From CBDBKE01 sp965218055 (GTDB lineage Bacteria; Acidobacteriota; Terriglobia; JAJPHL01; JAPKYU01), in contig CBDCKA010000002.1 in the NCBI GenBank assembly GCA_965218055.1, forward strand, positions 1,426,001-1,490,000: a stretch of DNA of 64,000 bases. The letters are read 5' to 3'. Made by a program: the position numbers and the translations under genes. Under the pieces are notes generated by a model. The model did not search any database. It was given only the letters and a program-made list of their open reading frames with translations, and was not told the origin of the DNA. Numbering within the stretch: the first letter of the stretch is position 1; every line of letters begins with the position of its first letter. Positions 52,667-61,318 of the stretch are shown here, piece by piece.

Positions 52667-52861
52667 TCATCGCCAAGAGAACTTCTGGTCCTCCTGCGCA
52701 GCCTTGATTGTTTCCTCTTGGATTTGGTCGAGCTCCTTCAGCGCTTTGTCGCTGACCCTGAGCGTGATACCGACATCCCTAGCGGGGATGGTTGTCCTCT
52801 TAGGAGACTCGGTGGTCTCTCGGGACGGCATGGCGCTGTTACGCGTTTGTCGGCTTGTCAT
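52667..52861 (-). CDS. Small helical protein upstream of the papain-like protease
   Basis: 64 residues from the ATG at 52861. A disordered Thr/Ser-rich start (MTSRQTRNSAMPSRETTESP) is followed by VGITLRVSDKALKELDQIQE and a helix to the end. It lies 52 bp upstream of the protease start on the same strand. A (GC)7 run at 52648-52662 sits between them. It is probably a small operon partner, for example an antitoxin-like or adaptor peptide, but no motif supports that. Confidence 0.45.
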   Translation of the reverse strand: MTSRQTRNSAMPSRETTESPKRTTIPARDVGITLRVSDKALKELDQIQEETIKAAQEDQKFSWR

Positions 52862-53182
52862 GGTGCAACTCCGGGTTCGCTTTTTTGTGACTGGGGACGC
52901 AGGTTGATCGGGTCCTACCGAGTGGTATAGCTTGCATGTTAGTGCACTGCCGGTCTTTCCGACAAGCTGGGTGGCCGTCAGAGCGGAGCCGGAAGGCCAG
53001 TTTAGCATGACAATCGTTTCTTGAGTCGGCGGCCGGTATCCACCTGTGACCTGCCCCCCTCCTTGTGGGGCTCTGTCGGCGCATGAGAGAATCAGCCGTG
53101 CAGCGTAAACGAGAACGGGTTGGTTTCCAGGGAAGTTTCAGCGGACAGGCACCGACATCCTAAGAATAGGCAGGGATTGTCC

Positions 53183-54298
53183 ATGTTCAACATCAGCAGA
53201 CGCCGGTTTCTGGAGGCTGGTGGCTCGCTGGCCGCCATGTCAGCCATGACTCAACCGGGGGCGGCAGCCGCCCCCTCTGCCCAGGCGGACATTAGTGGAC
53301 TACCACGCGTCAAGCAGGAGCTTGTCGACCCGCCTTTCGTTCCTGAGCATGAGCAGGTCGCCGCCGCCGGGCCGAAGATTGTCGAGGTTGAGCTTATCGT
53401 CCACGAAGGCAAGAGAGTGATCGACGACGATGGGACCGAAATCGACGCTCTCATGTTCAACAACTCCATTCCGGGGCCGCTGATCATCTGCCACGAGAGG
53501 GACTATGTCGAGCTCACGCTGAAGAATCCGAATGGCAATGTCTTCAAGCACAACATCGACTTTCATGCCTCAACTGGGGCGCTCGGCGGGGGCGCCCTGA
53601 CGCACGTACAACCAGGCGAACAGGTCCTGCTCCGCTGGAAGGCGATCAAGCCGGGCACCTTCATCTATCACTGCGCACCGGGTGGATCAATGATTCCATA
53701 TCATGTTGTTTCCGGCATGAATGGGGCCCTCATGGTGCTGCCAAGAGACGGCCTCAAGGACCGCGATGGCGGCCCCATCCGCTACGACAAGGCCTACTAT
53801 GTCGGCGAGCAGGACTACTACATTCCCCGAAACTCCGACGGCAACTTCATGAAGTACAAAAGTCCCGCCGACGGCATCGCCGATGTCCTTAAGGTAATGC
53901 GCACGCTCACACCGTCCCATGTGGTGTTTAATGGCCGGGTCGGCGCGCTCACCGGCGATGGGGCGATGAAGGCCAAGGTTGGCGAGACCGTCCTGTTCAT
54001 CCACTCCCAAGCCAACCGGGACTCTAGACCGCACCTTATCGGCGGACATGGTGACTACGTGTGGGAGCAGGGCTCATTCGCCGATCCCCCTGCCCACGGG
54101 CTTCAGACCTGGTTCATCCGTGGCGGCTCCGCTGGTGCGGCAATCTACACCTTCAGGCAGCCGGGCGTCTATGCGTACCTCACCCACAACCTGATCGAGG
54201 CGGTAGAGTTGGGCGCCCTGGCCCATGTAGTGGTCGATGGCGAATGGGACGATGATTTGATGACGCAGGTTCAGGCTCCGGCGCCGATCCCTGAGTAA
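53183..54298 (+). CDS. nirK: Copper-containing nitrite reductase
   Basis: 371 residues from the ATG at 53183. A Tat signal (SRRRFLEAGGSLAAM) precedes two cupredoxin domains. The type 1 copper site is HNIDFHAST with YHCAPGG and the Met-containing GGSMIPYH; type 2 ligands include HASTGALGGG, HLIGGHGD and the C-terminal THNLIEA. NirK reduces nitrite to nitric oxide in the periplasm. The length and ligands are complete, so the enzyme is likely active. No nor or nos genes are visible and the neighbours are relics, so it may be an orphan denitrification gene or nitrite-detoxification enzyme. Confidence 0.93.
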   Translation: MFNISRRRFLEAGGSLAAMSAMTQPGAAAAPSAQADISGLPRVKQELVDPPFVPEHEQVAAAGPKIVEVELIVHEGKRVIDDDGTEIDALMFNNSIPGPLIICHERDYVELTLKNPNGNVFKHNIDFHASTGALGGGALTHVQPGEQVLLRWKAIKPGTFIYHCAPGGSMIPYHVVSGMNGALMVLPRDGLKDRDGGPIRYDKAYYVGEQDYYIPRNSDGNFMKYKSPADGIADVLKVMRTLTPSHVVFNGRVGALTGDGAMKAKVGETVLFIHSQANRDSRPHLIGGHGDYVWEQGSFADPPAHGLQTWFIRGGSAGAAIYTFRQPGVYAYLTHNLIEAVELGALAHVVVDGEWDDDLMTQVQAPAPIPE

Positions 54299-54449
54299 GC
54301 CTCCCTGGCGTCCTGGGGTTACTCTTGGGAATCCGGGGGCGACCGCGTTACCATTTCACCCGCTTCTGGTCCTACTGGTGAACTATGCGGATTAGCCCTA
54401 ATTCTCGTCATACCAACAAGATCGCTGGGCTCGTTCCCCGGTTTGGAAT

Positions 54450-54895
54450 ATGCTATCCCGCATGTCTCAAACAGCACCTCACAAGCCCTATGTTTCCCCG
54501 ACGACGAACCTTGCCGAAATCACCCTGAAGTCGTTTTTTCTGGGCGCCTTTCTGGCAGTGATCCTGGGTGCGGCCAATATGTATCTGGGCCTGTTCGCCG
54601 GGTTGACGGTATCGGCCGCCGTCATCGCGATGGCCATACTGCGGGCATTTCGCAATTCGAACATTCTTTGAGCACAACATCGTCCAAACCGCGGCTTCGG
54701 CCGGCGAAAGCGTGGCAGCTGGCGTGATTTTCACAATTCCGGCGCTGGTGATCCTGGGCGTGTGGACCGAGTTCGACTACTTAGAAACCACCATGATCGC
54801 CGGATTCGGTGGCATCCTCGGCGTCCTATTTTCCATCCCTCTAAGGCCGCTGTTGCCCATGTACGACAGCGAATTGGCCCTGCGATGAAGTGAGA
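54450..54895 (+). pseudogene. Oligopeptide transporter (OPT) family remnant
   Basis: The first part (EITLKSFFLGAFLAVILGAA, then NMYLGLFAGLTVSAAVI) is the conserved N-terminus of prokaryotic OPT transporters. A one-base insertion near 54668-54670 shifts the frame, and the next frame reads HNIVQTAASAGESVAAGVIF, then TIPALVILGVWTEFDY. The similarity ends at about 54895, about 145 residues into a roughly 650-residue protein. It is a decayed, truncated gene. Confidence 0.75.
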
Positions 54896-54947
54896 CGCGG
54901 CCTCTTGGAACCGGCGCCAGCCACGAAACAGTCTCATCCACATCACA

Positions 54948-55359
54948 ATGAAGGTGAACAGCCGACTTCAGCCCGTCTTGCTGCCGCCGGGGGCAGCAGG
55001 GCCGATGCGACTCAGAATTATCTGTACCGCCTGTGGCTGCCGCTACGCGGTTATTGGAGCAGCATTTTTCTGCCCGGCCTGCGGCCACAACGCTGTCGAC
55101 TTGATGTGCAGCCAGGCCGTCAGCAGCATCCGCAGCGCTCTTGACTCCCTTCCGGAAGTCCGCGCTGCTATCCCCGACCGGGACACGGCGGAGATCACCG
55201 TTCGTCTTATCGCAGAGAACGGCCTTCAAAGTGCCGACACCGCATTCCAGCGTTATGCGGAGGTCTTGTATACCCGTTACTCGTCATTGCCGCCACTGCG
55301 GCGCAACGCTTTTCAGAACCTCAGAGATGGCAGCGACCTCTGGTTTGCGGCCTCGGGCA
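54948..55359 (+). pseudogene. Zinc-ribbon protein cut by a MITE-like insertion
   Basis: The frame holds IICTACGCRYAVIGAAFFCP and ACGHN, two CxxC pairs that could bind zinc. Helical sequence follows (VSSIRSALDSLPEVRAAI and on) up to DGSDLWFAASG. There the 131-bp repeat element enters the frame and ends the gene after about 20 foreign residues. A normal protein would continue; the rest is not found downstream. The start at 54948 is uncertain. Confidence 0.5.
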
Positions 55360-55490
55360 GGTACTGTCAAGTTGAGCAGAATCTGCCCGTTTTGCGGAAG
55401 GATTCTGCTGGATCAGAGACTTAGAATCAATGACTTAGCGGTGGCGACGGGCGGCGAGAATGCCGCCAAACTGCTTAACTTGACAGTACC
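55360..55490. mobile_element. 131-bp MITE-like element, copy 2 (inverted)
   Basis: Same length and terminal repeats as the copy at 24035-24165, in the opposite orientation, with about three base differences. It interrupts the zinc-ribbon frame, which shows it to be mobile. Confidence 0.8.
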
Positions 55491-55558
55491 CTCAATTCGA
55501 CCCTCAACGCGGTCCCACCGGTCCCCTGCTTTCCGCTTCTGCTCGGCTTCGCCGTGGA

Positions 55559-55801
55559 TCAACGAATGAGCTCTGTTAAATCCCTCCCCAGAGCGTTGTA
55601 GGTGTCGATCAAGTCGTTGTACGAGTTGAGCAGAGCGTCGTAGGCGTCGGTCAATTTTGTTACATGTGCGCCCATCTTCTGGTGGTCCTCGGCGAGTGCG
55701 GTCGTCCTGTTCGCCCACTCGCCGTACTGTTTCTGCGCCTCGGCGTATTGCCCGGCCGGCTTGCCTAATTCGTCCGCCAATTGCTGCTCTAGCTCGGTCA
55801 T
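55559..55801 (-). CDS. MbeD/MobD-like coiled-coil protein
   Basis: An 80-residue protein (MTELEQQLADELGK and on) that is wholly helical and coiled-coil-like (HVTKLTDAYDALLNSYNDL). The start resembles MbeD/MobD mobilisation proteins, which assist relaxase-driven plasmid transfer. It follows the RecD2-type gene on the same strand 9 bp away, so they are in one unit. A longer frame on the same strand (55413-55934) is an artefact of another reading frame. Confidence 0.6.
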   Translation of the reverse strand: MTELEQQLADELGKPAGQYAEAQKQYGEWANRTTALAEDHQKMGAHVTKLTDAYDALLNSYNDLIDTYNALGRDLTELIR

Positions 55802-55810
55802 AGATCTTCT

Positions 55811-58090
55811 TCAGCCGCGCTTCCACGCTGGCGATCTGCGCGGTTTTATCTGTGACCTGCCGGGTGTAATCGTCGCGCTCGCGGCGATCCGCCCGCTGGC
55901 CGGATCGCCGAGCCATTCGTCCAGCTTCGACCACCGCCGCCGCCCCGAGACGTTACGCACTGCGATGGCCACCGCCTTTTTTTGGCCGACCAGCACAACC
56001 AGCCGTCTACCGCGCGTCACGCCGGTGTAGAGCAGATTCCGCTGGAGCATGGCGTAGTGCTGGGTCAGCACGGGGATGACGACGGCGGGATACTCTGAAC
56101 CCTGGCTCTTGTGAATAGTTACGGCGTATGCCGGAACTAGCGTATCAAGCTCGCCGAAGCCATAAGCGACGGCGCGCCCGTCGAAACTCGCGTTCAGCTC
56201 TCCGGCATTGGGATCGACATCTTCGATATAGCCGATGTCGCCGTTATAAACTTCTTTGTCGTAATCGTTTTCGATCTGCATCACCTTGTCTCCAGGCGCA
56301 AAGGTCCAACCGAAGCGTTCGACCTTGCACTCGCCGGCGGGATTGAGGGCGGCCTGCAGCTCCATGTTGAGCGAGCGGGTGCCGGCGCCGCCACGGTTCA
56401 TCGGGCACAGCACCTGGATGTCGCGGACGGGATCGAGCCCGAAGCGCTTCGGGATGCGCGTCTTCACCAATTCGATGATCTGCAGGACCGCGGTTTCCAG
56501 ATCGTCTGCCTGTACGAAGTAGAAGTCGCTGTCGCCCTTAGGTTTTGAAAGATCTGGACTGGAGCCCCGATTGATCCTGTGTGCGCTGGTGACGATCCGG
56601 CTCAGCGCCGCCTGACGGAAAACCTCAGTCAGCCGCACGACGGGGACCGTGCCGGAGGAAATGATGTCGGCAAGCACCTGGCCCGGACCGACTGAGGGGA
56701 GTTGGTCGATGTCGCCGACAATCAGCAACGCGGCACCGTCGGGGACTGCCTTCAGCAAGGCCTGCATCAGCATGATGTCCACCATCGAGGTCTCGTCGAC
56801 TACCAGCAGGCCGCAGTCGAGAGGGTTGTCGGCGTTGCGCTTGAACCCGCCGGCCCTGGGATCGACTTCGAGCAGCCGGTGGATCGTCCTGGCCTCGAAC
56901 CCGGTGGCCTCGGTCATCCGTTTGGCGGCGCGGCCGGTTGGCGCGCAGAGCAGAAGGTTCACGCCCTTGGCGGCCAGGATGCGCAGAATGGCGTTGACGA
57001 TGGTTGTCTTGCCCACGCCCGGCCCTCCGGTGATGACCAATGCCTTGGAGATCAGAGCCAGGCGAACCGCATCGGCCTGGCTTGCCGCCAGCGACAGGCC
57101 GGTCTTCCGCTCGACCCAGGGTATCGCCTTGCCGGCATCGATATCCGGCCAGGGGAGCTTGCCGTCCGCAATCCGTAGAAACCGTTCGGCAATCGCCCGT
57201 TCGGCCCGGTACAGACCGCCGAGGAAAATACAGGGGGTGTCGGCAACCGTGTCCGCAACGATCGTCCCTTCGCCCAATTCGAGATCCAGTGCGCTCTGAA
57301 CCAACTCATTTGAGACTTCCAGCAATTCGACGGCGTGCGGCACAAGCTCTTCGGCGGGCAGGCCGCAATGACCGTCGTCCATCGCCTCGGTGAGCGCATA
57401 GGAGATCCCCGCGCGAACCCGGATCATGGCGGCCTTCCCGATGCCGAGCTTCATGGCGATCGCGTCGGCGGTCTTGAACCCGATGCCCCGAATGTCCCGT
57501 GCAAGGCGGTACGGGTTCTCGGTCATAACCTGAACGGCATCCGCGCCGTAGGTCTTGTAGATCCGCACCGCGGTCGCCGTGCCAACGCCATGACTGTGCA
57601 GAAAAACCATGATCTCGCGAACGATCTTCTGTTCCGCCCAGGCGTCAGTGATCCGCCCGGCGCGTACGCGCCCGATTCCGGTTACCTCGCACAGCCGTTC
57701 CGGCTCCGCCTCGATGATATCGAACACTTTTACACCGAACGTCTTGATCATCTTCCCGGCGTAGACCGGCCCGATGCCGCGGATCATGCCGGAGCCGAGG
57801 TATTTCTCGATGCCGTCGATCGACGACGGTGCCGAGGTGCGTATAAAACGCGCCTTGAATTGCTGACCATGGGTACGGTCGTTAACCCATTCCCCCGATG
57901 CCGAAATCCACTCCCCCGCCGAGACGATGGCGGCGTGGCCGACGACCGTCACAAAATCGTGATGGCCCCGGACCTTGGTGCGCAGGACACAAAATCCGTT
58001 ATCGGCATTGTGGAACGTCACCCGCTCGACAAGGCCGGCCAGGACTTCTCGAGCCGACGATTCCGGTTGTCGCTTGACTGTGGTTGTCAC
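55811..58090 (-). CDS. recD2: RecD2-type ATP-dependent DNA helicase
   Basis: A 759-residue SF1B helicase. The N-terminal domain (about 15-120) has an OB-like fold, followed by helix-hairpin-helix repeats (SGMIRGIGPVYAGKM, VTGIGRVRAGRI, GIGFKTADA). The motor has Walker A GGPGVGKT (355-362), the VVDETSMVDIML Walker B, GDIDQLPSVGPGQVL, and the motif VI-like YTGVTRGRR. It unwinds DNA 5'-3' from a single-stranded end. Genomic recD2 and mobile-element versions both exist; the MobD-like neighbour and 58.1-kb small gene suggest a mobile-element copy. Frame is intact. Confidence 0.9.
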   Translation of the reverse strand: MTTTVKRQPESSAREVLAGLVERVTFHNADNGFCVLRTKVRGHHDFVTVVGHAAIVSAGEWISASGEWVNDRTHGQQFKARFIRTSAPSSIDGIEKYLGSGMIRGIGPVYAGKMIKTFGVKVFDIIEAEPERLCEVTGIGRVRAGRITDAWAEQKIVREIMVFLHSHGVGTATAVRIYKTYGADAVQVMTENPYRLARDIRGIGFKTADAIAMKLGIGKAAMIRVRAGISYALTEAMDDGHCGLPAEELVPHAVELLEVSNELVQSALDLELGEGTIVADTVADTPCIFLGGLYRAERAIAERFLRIADGKLPWPDIDAGKAIPWVERKTGLSLAASQADAVRLALISKALVITGGPGVGKTTIVNAILRILAAKGVNLLLCAPTGRAAKRMTEATGFEARTIHRLLEVDPRAGGFKRNADNPLDCGLLVVDETSMVDIMLMQALLKAVPDGAALLIVGDIDQLPSVGPGQVLADIISSGTVPVVRLTEVFRQAALSRIVTSAHRINRGSSPDLSKPKGDSDFYFVQADDLETAVLQIIELVKTRIPKRFGLDPVRDIQVLCPMNRGGAGTRSLNMELQAALNPAGECKVERFGWTFAPGDKVMQIENDYDKEVYNGDIGYIEDVDPNAGELNASFDGRAVAYGFGELDTLVPAYAVTIHKSQGSEYPAVVIPVLTQHYAMLQRNLLYTGVTRGRRLVVLVGQKKAVAIAVRNVSGRRRWSKLDEWLGDPASGRIAASATITPGRSQIKPRRSPAWKRG

Positions 58091-58272
58091 GACGTACTGA
58101 TCGCGGTGGCGGTCAACAATTTCTTACTGACATCGAATTGCCGCGCCCGCTCCGCCATCGCCGCCGGTCTTTCGGAGGCTGACTCGTCGCCTTCCATAGT
58201 GGCCAGAGTGGTTTCATGGCGAAAGCGCTTGATGCACGCGAGGTGTGCCCGTATCTCCTGCGGCGTAAACAT
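58087..58272 (-). CDS. Small protein preceding RecD2
   Basis: 61 residues from an ATG at 58272 (MFTPQEIRAHLACIKRF). It is helical and overlaps the RecD2 start by 4 bp, so it is coupled to it. No known motif. An alternative start 29 codons upstream exists but adds unlikely sequence. Confidence 0.45.
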   Translation of the reverse strand: MFTPQEIRAHLACIKRFRHETTLATMEGDESASERPAAMAERARQFDVSKKLLTATAISTS

Positions 58273-58731
58273 GCGCTTCACCCCGAAAACAAACCGGGGT
58301 AGTGCGCGCGGCGCACCGCAAGTTCCTACCAGTGAATATAACTGGAGTCTATGACGCATTGCTCAAGCTATGCAACCCGTTTGGAACCTCAATCCTCGAC
58401 GTGTGGAGAACCGGCAACGCCATCCCTCATGAGGTGCCAGCCGAGTCGAGGCTGGAACGGCATCCGGATTGAGCGCCGCCGCTTGGCGCGGTGCTGGGGT
58501 GCGCACCCGCGCTGGTGGGCGAGTTGCTGTTCTAGGAAGCTGTCGGATTTGCCGCGCAAGCGGCAAGCCGTCGCTTGAGCTGAGGTGAAACGCAGCATCT
58601 ATGGAAGCGGCGCGGTTTTGATGCTGGTAGTACTACCCAACGGGAATCGCCTCAGCAGCGGCTTTAGCCTTTTCCTTAGCGCGCTCCAATCTCGCGTAGC
58701 ACCTCGTAAACCTTACTCACGATAAGGATCG
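58273..58731. other. Non-coding interval
   Basis: No supported gene. The short frames on both strands at 58351-58598 have no ribosome site or motif. The DNA from 58440 to 58570 has several GC-rich stems (GCGCCGCCGCTTGGCGCGG and GTGCGCACCCGC-type) and could be a structured RNA or a mobile-element transfer region, but I cannot name one. Confidence 0.35.
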
Positions 58732-58762
58732 GAGAGCGGCGGGGATCGGCCCCGCCGCTCTC
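58732..58762. terminator. Strong hairpin, likely transcription terminator
   Basis: GAGAGCGGCGGGG and CCCCGCCGCTCTC are perfectly complementary 13-bp arms with a 5-base loop. It lies 16 bp downstream of the stop of the 58779-59027 gene. There is no T-run, so it is probably a Rho-independent-like stem or mRNA-stabilising hairpin rather than a textbook terminator. Confidence 0.55.
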
Positions 58763-58778
58763 TGATGTCTGCCGCACG

Positions 58779-59027
58779 CTAGGACTCGCCCTCCGGCTCT
58801 TCTTCCTGCGGAAGCTCGAAGAGGCGCGAGTGGGCCTGATCGGCCACTTTCGCCAGCACCAACAGGTCGTTGCGACCAAAGCTCTGCGTCCTCTTCCATT
58901 TCTCGCCGTCCCTGTAGAGACGCGAAAAGGTGACGTTGTGCCTCGTGCGGCCTGCGGTTTCGTTCGGCCAAATCGCAGCATTGACGCGACCGATACGGAC
59001 TTCAGCAACGGGTTTGGGGTTAGCCAT
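58779..59027 (-). CDS. Conserved small protein of mobile elements
   Basis: An 82-residue protein. PVAEVRIGRVNAAIWPNE, TRHNVTFSRLYRDGE and FGRNDLLVLAKVADQAHSRL are the hallmarks of a widespread but uncharacterised family that I associate with plasmids and integrative elements. The fold looks like a small OB or SSB-like beta-barrel with a C-terminal helix, so a role in DNA handling is conceivable. It has AAGGAGG before the ATG, which supports expression. Confidence 0.75.
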   Translation of the reverse strand: MANPKPVAEVRIGRVNAAIWPNETAGRTRHNVTFSRLYRDGEKWKRTQSFGRNDLLVLAKVADQAHSRLFELPQEEEPEGES

Positions 59028-59684
59028 GATCTGTTTCCTCCTTTGAAGTTAAGGGTTTGTGAGCGTTTCCGCTCACCCGCGGATGGCGGAAACGGCCAAA
59101 CCCTGACGCGGGAGGAACAGCGCCGCCGAAGCTGGTGACGGACAGGACCGACAAGGGCAACAGCGAGTGCCAGACGCCGGAAGGCGAGGGGACCGTTCTG
59201 GCGCGAGCCTTGCGCCGGAACCAAACCGGAACCGGTGAAGGCCAGCGGCAAATGGTGCAACCCCACACCCGTCTTCCGCTCGGAGGAGCAAGCCCGATTG
59301 GGGAATCGCAACCGGGACGAGGCACCTAGAACCGGACGCGCCATGCTCCGGCGAATGGAACGTAGCGCGAAGAGCATTGCAGAATTGGTTCTTACCAGAG
59401 TGAACGGTGTTAAGCCAGCAGTGCGGTGTCGGTCGTGACGCCGCGCTCGACAAAGCGCGTCCTAACGAGGAGCCGGGCTATTGCAGATCAAAAACCATTA
59501 CTGCAACAACGTGCTGCACAGCCCGTAGAGCATGACCGTGGTAGCAACGACTGTCAAGAAACTGTCAGAAAACTCGCCCATCAAGGGGGCTAGGCCGTAG
59601 GCGTTGCGAGCGAAAGCAGACGCCCTGAAGTTGTGTAAGAGCAACGAGAGCAAGGAGTTGGTGGAAAACCGTGGAAGACGCCAG
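59028..59684. other. Non-coding interval up to the tRNA fragment
   Basis: About 650 bases with no supported gene: frames on both strands are shadows of each other. The DNA at 59160-59350 is GC-rich with several short inverted stems. The region lies between a mobile-element gene and the attachment site, so it may be the left flank of the integrative element. Confidence 0.35.
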
Positions 59685-59734
59685 CCTGACTTACAAGCAG
59701 GAGGTCGCAGGTTCGAGCCCTGCACCGCCCACCA
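59685..59734 (+). tRNA. 3' half of tRNA-Val(TAC), attachment-site fragment
   Basis: The anticodon arm (CCTGACTTACAAGCAGG, anticodon TAC), variable loop, a perfect T-arm (GCAGG-TTCGAGC-CCTGC) and ACCGCCCACCA are present. The 5' strand of the acceptor (GGGCGGT) and D-arm are absent upstream, and the anticodon stem has an A in place of C. This is a truncated tRNA, as left at the end of an integrative element after tRNA-targeted integration. The integrase gene begins its 3' end 115 bp to the right. Confidence 0.75.
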
Positions 59735-59802
59735 GTCCAGCCCTTCCAAATCAATGAGTTAAATCGGTCTCGATTGCATTTGCCCATCCCTAAACCTCAA
59801 AA

Positions 59803-59860
59803 CCGTATCAAAACCGTATCAAAACCCCACAACTGTTGATGTGCCGTATCAAAACCCCAC
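59803..59860. repeat. Three direct repeats beside the integrase
   Basis: CCGTATCAAAAC occurs at 59803 and, extended as CCGTATCAAAACCCCAC, at 59814 and 59844. The last copy overlaps the integrase stop codon. Repeats of this kind beside an integrase are typical arm-type binding sites for the integrase or its directionality factor. Confidence 0.6.
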
Positions 59861-60976
59861 GGCTGCAGTTTCATTTGCACGGTGATTGAGTTTTGTCAAC
59901 GCATCCCGCTTCATCTGGAGCTTCATCTGAGAATACTTCTTGAAGACTTTGGCGTCCGTCTGACGAAGAAGCTGGGTCACCCACTCGTCCGCAACGCCGC
60001 CGGCGCTAAGGCGCGTAGCGTGGGTGGAGCGCAGGTCGTATAAGCGGAAGTAGGGAACTCCGGCTCTGCGGAGTGCTCTTTCCCAGGTCTTTCTGAAGTT
60101 AGTCTGATGCCCAATTGGGTTCTGCGGGCTGGGAAAGAGCCATGGGCCGGGTCCCGCTAATTCGATCTGGCTACGGAAGGCTTCAGTAGCCATGTCGGTC
60201 AAAGGAACCTCGGCTACCCCGGTCGGTGTCTTCGAATCTTCCACGAAGACTACCTTGTTGGCGAGGTCTACTCGATCCTTGCGCATGGCGGCAAGCCCTT
60301 TATAGACCCGGAGCCCCGTTTCCGTGATGATCCGAATTATGTTCCTGAGGTAGGCGGGAGCATGCCGCTCGATTTTCTGCTGCTCGGACCAGGTCATGTA
60401 GTGGGGTCGGAAGAAACCTTTCAGGATCACCGGAAACTCCACGCCAGCGCAGGGGTTGGCCGGGCAGAGCTTCTTCTTCACTGCAACACTAAAGATACGC
60501 CGGAGAACTCGAAGCTCTTGATGCACGGTGGTGGGTTTCAGAAGCCCGAGTTCGACGACACCACTCCGACGACGGACTCGCTTGTGCTGTTGCAGCCGTT
60601 GGCGGAGATGAAGCTCGATTTGCTCAACTCCGATCTCGGTTATCTTCATCGGTCCGAACACTGGCCGCAGACTCTTGAGCGCGCATTCGTTTGCCTCGTG
60701 AGTCTTCTCGGCCCGAATCGGGGGCTGAGAGTAGTTGACCAGGAAAAAGTCTGCCCATTCCCCGAAAGTAACCCGTTGACCCTGGCGAAGGGCGGCCAGG
60801 GTGTTATTGTCTCTGGCCTGAAGCCGCTCGCGTAGGCACCGTTGGGCTTCTTGCCAGTCCTCCGTTCGTGTTGATTCCAGGCGACGCCGCCCGGCCTTAT
60901 CCCGATAGCGCATCCACCAAATGTTGCTGTCGTTCCGGCGATAGATGACACCATCATGCTTACTCGGTCTTGCCAT
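59849..60976 (-). CDS. Tyrosine-recombinase-type integrase
   Basis: A 375-residue integrase. N-terminal arm/core-binding region 1-200, catalytic domain from about 200. R223 (ETGLRVYKGL), the box II residues Y313-D-L-R316 in place of H-x-x-R, R322, Q339 and Y348 (FKKYSQ) are visible. Two positions therefore differ from the usual R-HxxR-H/W-Y set (Y for H, Q for H). A GLRxYK-type sub-family is known with such changes, so activity is possible. It points toward the tRNA-Val half, and overlaps the excisionase-like gene upstream by 17 bp. Confidence 0.85.
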   Translation of the reverse strand: MARPSKHDGVIYRRNDSNIWWMRYRDKAGRRRLESTRTEDWQEAQRCLRERLQARDNNTLAALRQGQRVTFGEWADFFLVNYSQPPIRAEKTHEANECALKSLRPVFGPMKITEIGVEQIELHLRQRLQQHKRVRRRSGVVELGLLKPTTVHQELRVLRRIFSVAVKKKLCPANPCAGVEFPVILKGFFRPHYMTWSEQQKIERHAPAYLRNIIRIITETGLRVYKGLAAMRKDRVDLANKVVFVEDSKTPTGVAEVPLTDMATEAFRSQIELAGPGPWLFPSPQNPIGHQTNFRKTWERALRRAGVPYFRLYDLRSTHATRLSAGGVADEWVTQLLRQTDAKVFKKYSQMKLQMKRDALTKLNHRANETAAVGF

Positions 60977-61172
60977 TCTCCACCTCCTGCCTGAAGCTTG
61001 CGCGGAAGGGCTCCAAATCCGATTTGAGAAACCGGATGCTTCGCCCCATCACGCGGAGATGGGGAATCTGCTTTCGCTCGACGTAAGCATACACCAGCGA
61101 GGGGCTGACCCCCAAGAAGCGGGCGGCGGCCTTCACCGTGATCGGGGCATCTGGCGCTTCTCCGTCAAGGCT
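60960..61172 (-). CDS. Excisionase-like MerR-type helix-turn-helix protein
   Basis: 70 residues from the ATG at 61172. Residues 12-50 (ITVKAAARFLGVSPSLVYAY then RVMGRSIRFLKSDLEPF) form the short MerR/excisionase-type DNA-binding fold. The stop overlaps the integrase start. It probably governs the direction of recombination. Confidence 0.8.
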   Translation of the reverse strand, partial: SLDGEAPDAPITVKAAARFLGVSPSLVYAYVERKQIPHLRVMGRSIRFLKSDLEPFRASFRQEVENGKTE

Positions 61173-61318
61173 CATCTTTCCCTCCCTACTCTCCATACAA
61201 AACCACAAGGGAGAACTCCGCGCGGAAGGTCCGTTGCAATTTTGTCGTTAGTCCCACTCGCCCTCGGCGTCACGATGCAGGGCTTCGGCGAGATCAAGGG
61301 TGGAGTCCTTGAGGGTCT

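Noticed and set aside
54450..54895. Functional OPT transporter
   Set aside because: A one-base shift and the loss of most of the protein make it a relic.
55413..55934. 173-codon minus-strand gene
   Set aside because: It overlaps the RecD2 end, the MobD-like gene and the MITE copy in another frame, and is Arg-rich. The shorter MobD-like frame is more protein-like.
59641..59734. A complete functional tRNA-Val gene
   Set aside because: The 3' half is good, but the 5' acceptor strand and the D-arm are absent and the anticodon stem has a mismatch.
59803..59860. CRISPR array
   Set aside because: Only three copies, two of them adjacent, of an AT-rich 12-17-bp repeat with no regular spacers and no cas genes. 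Integrase binding sites fit better.
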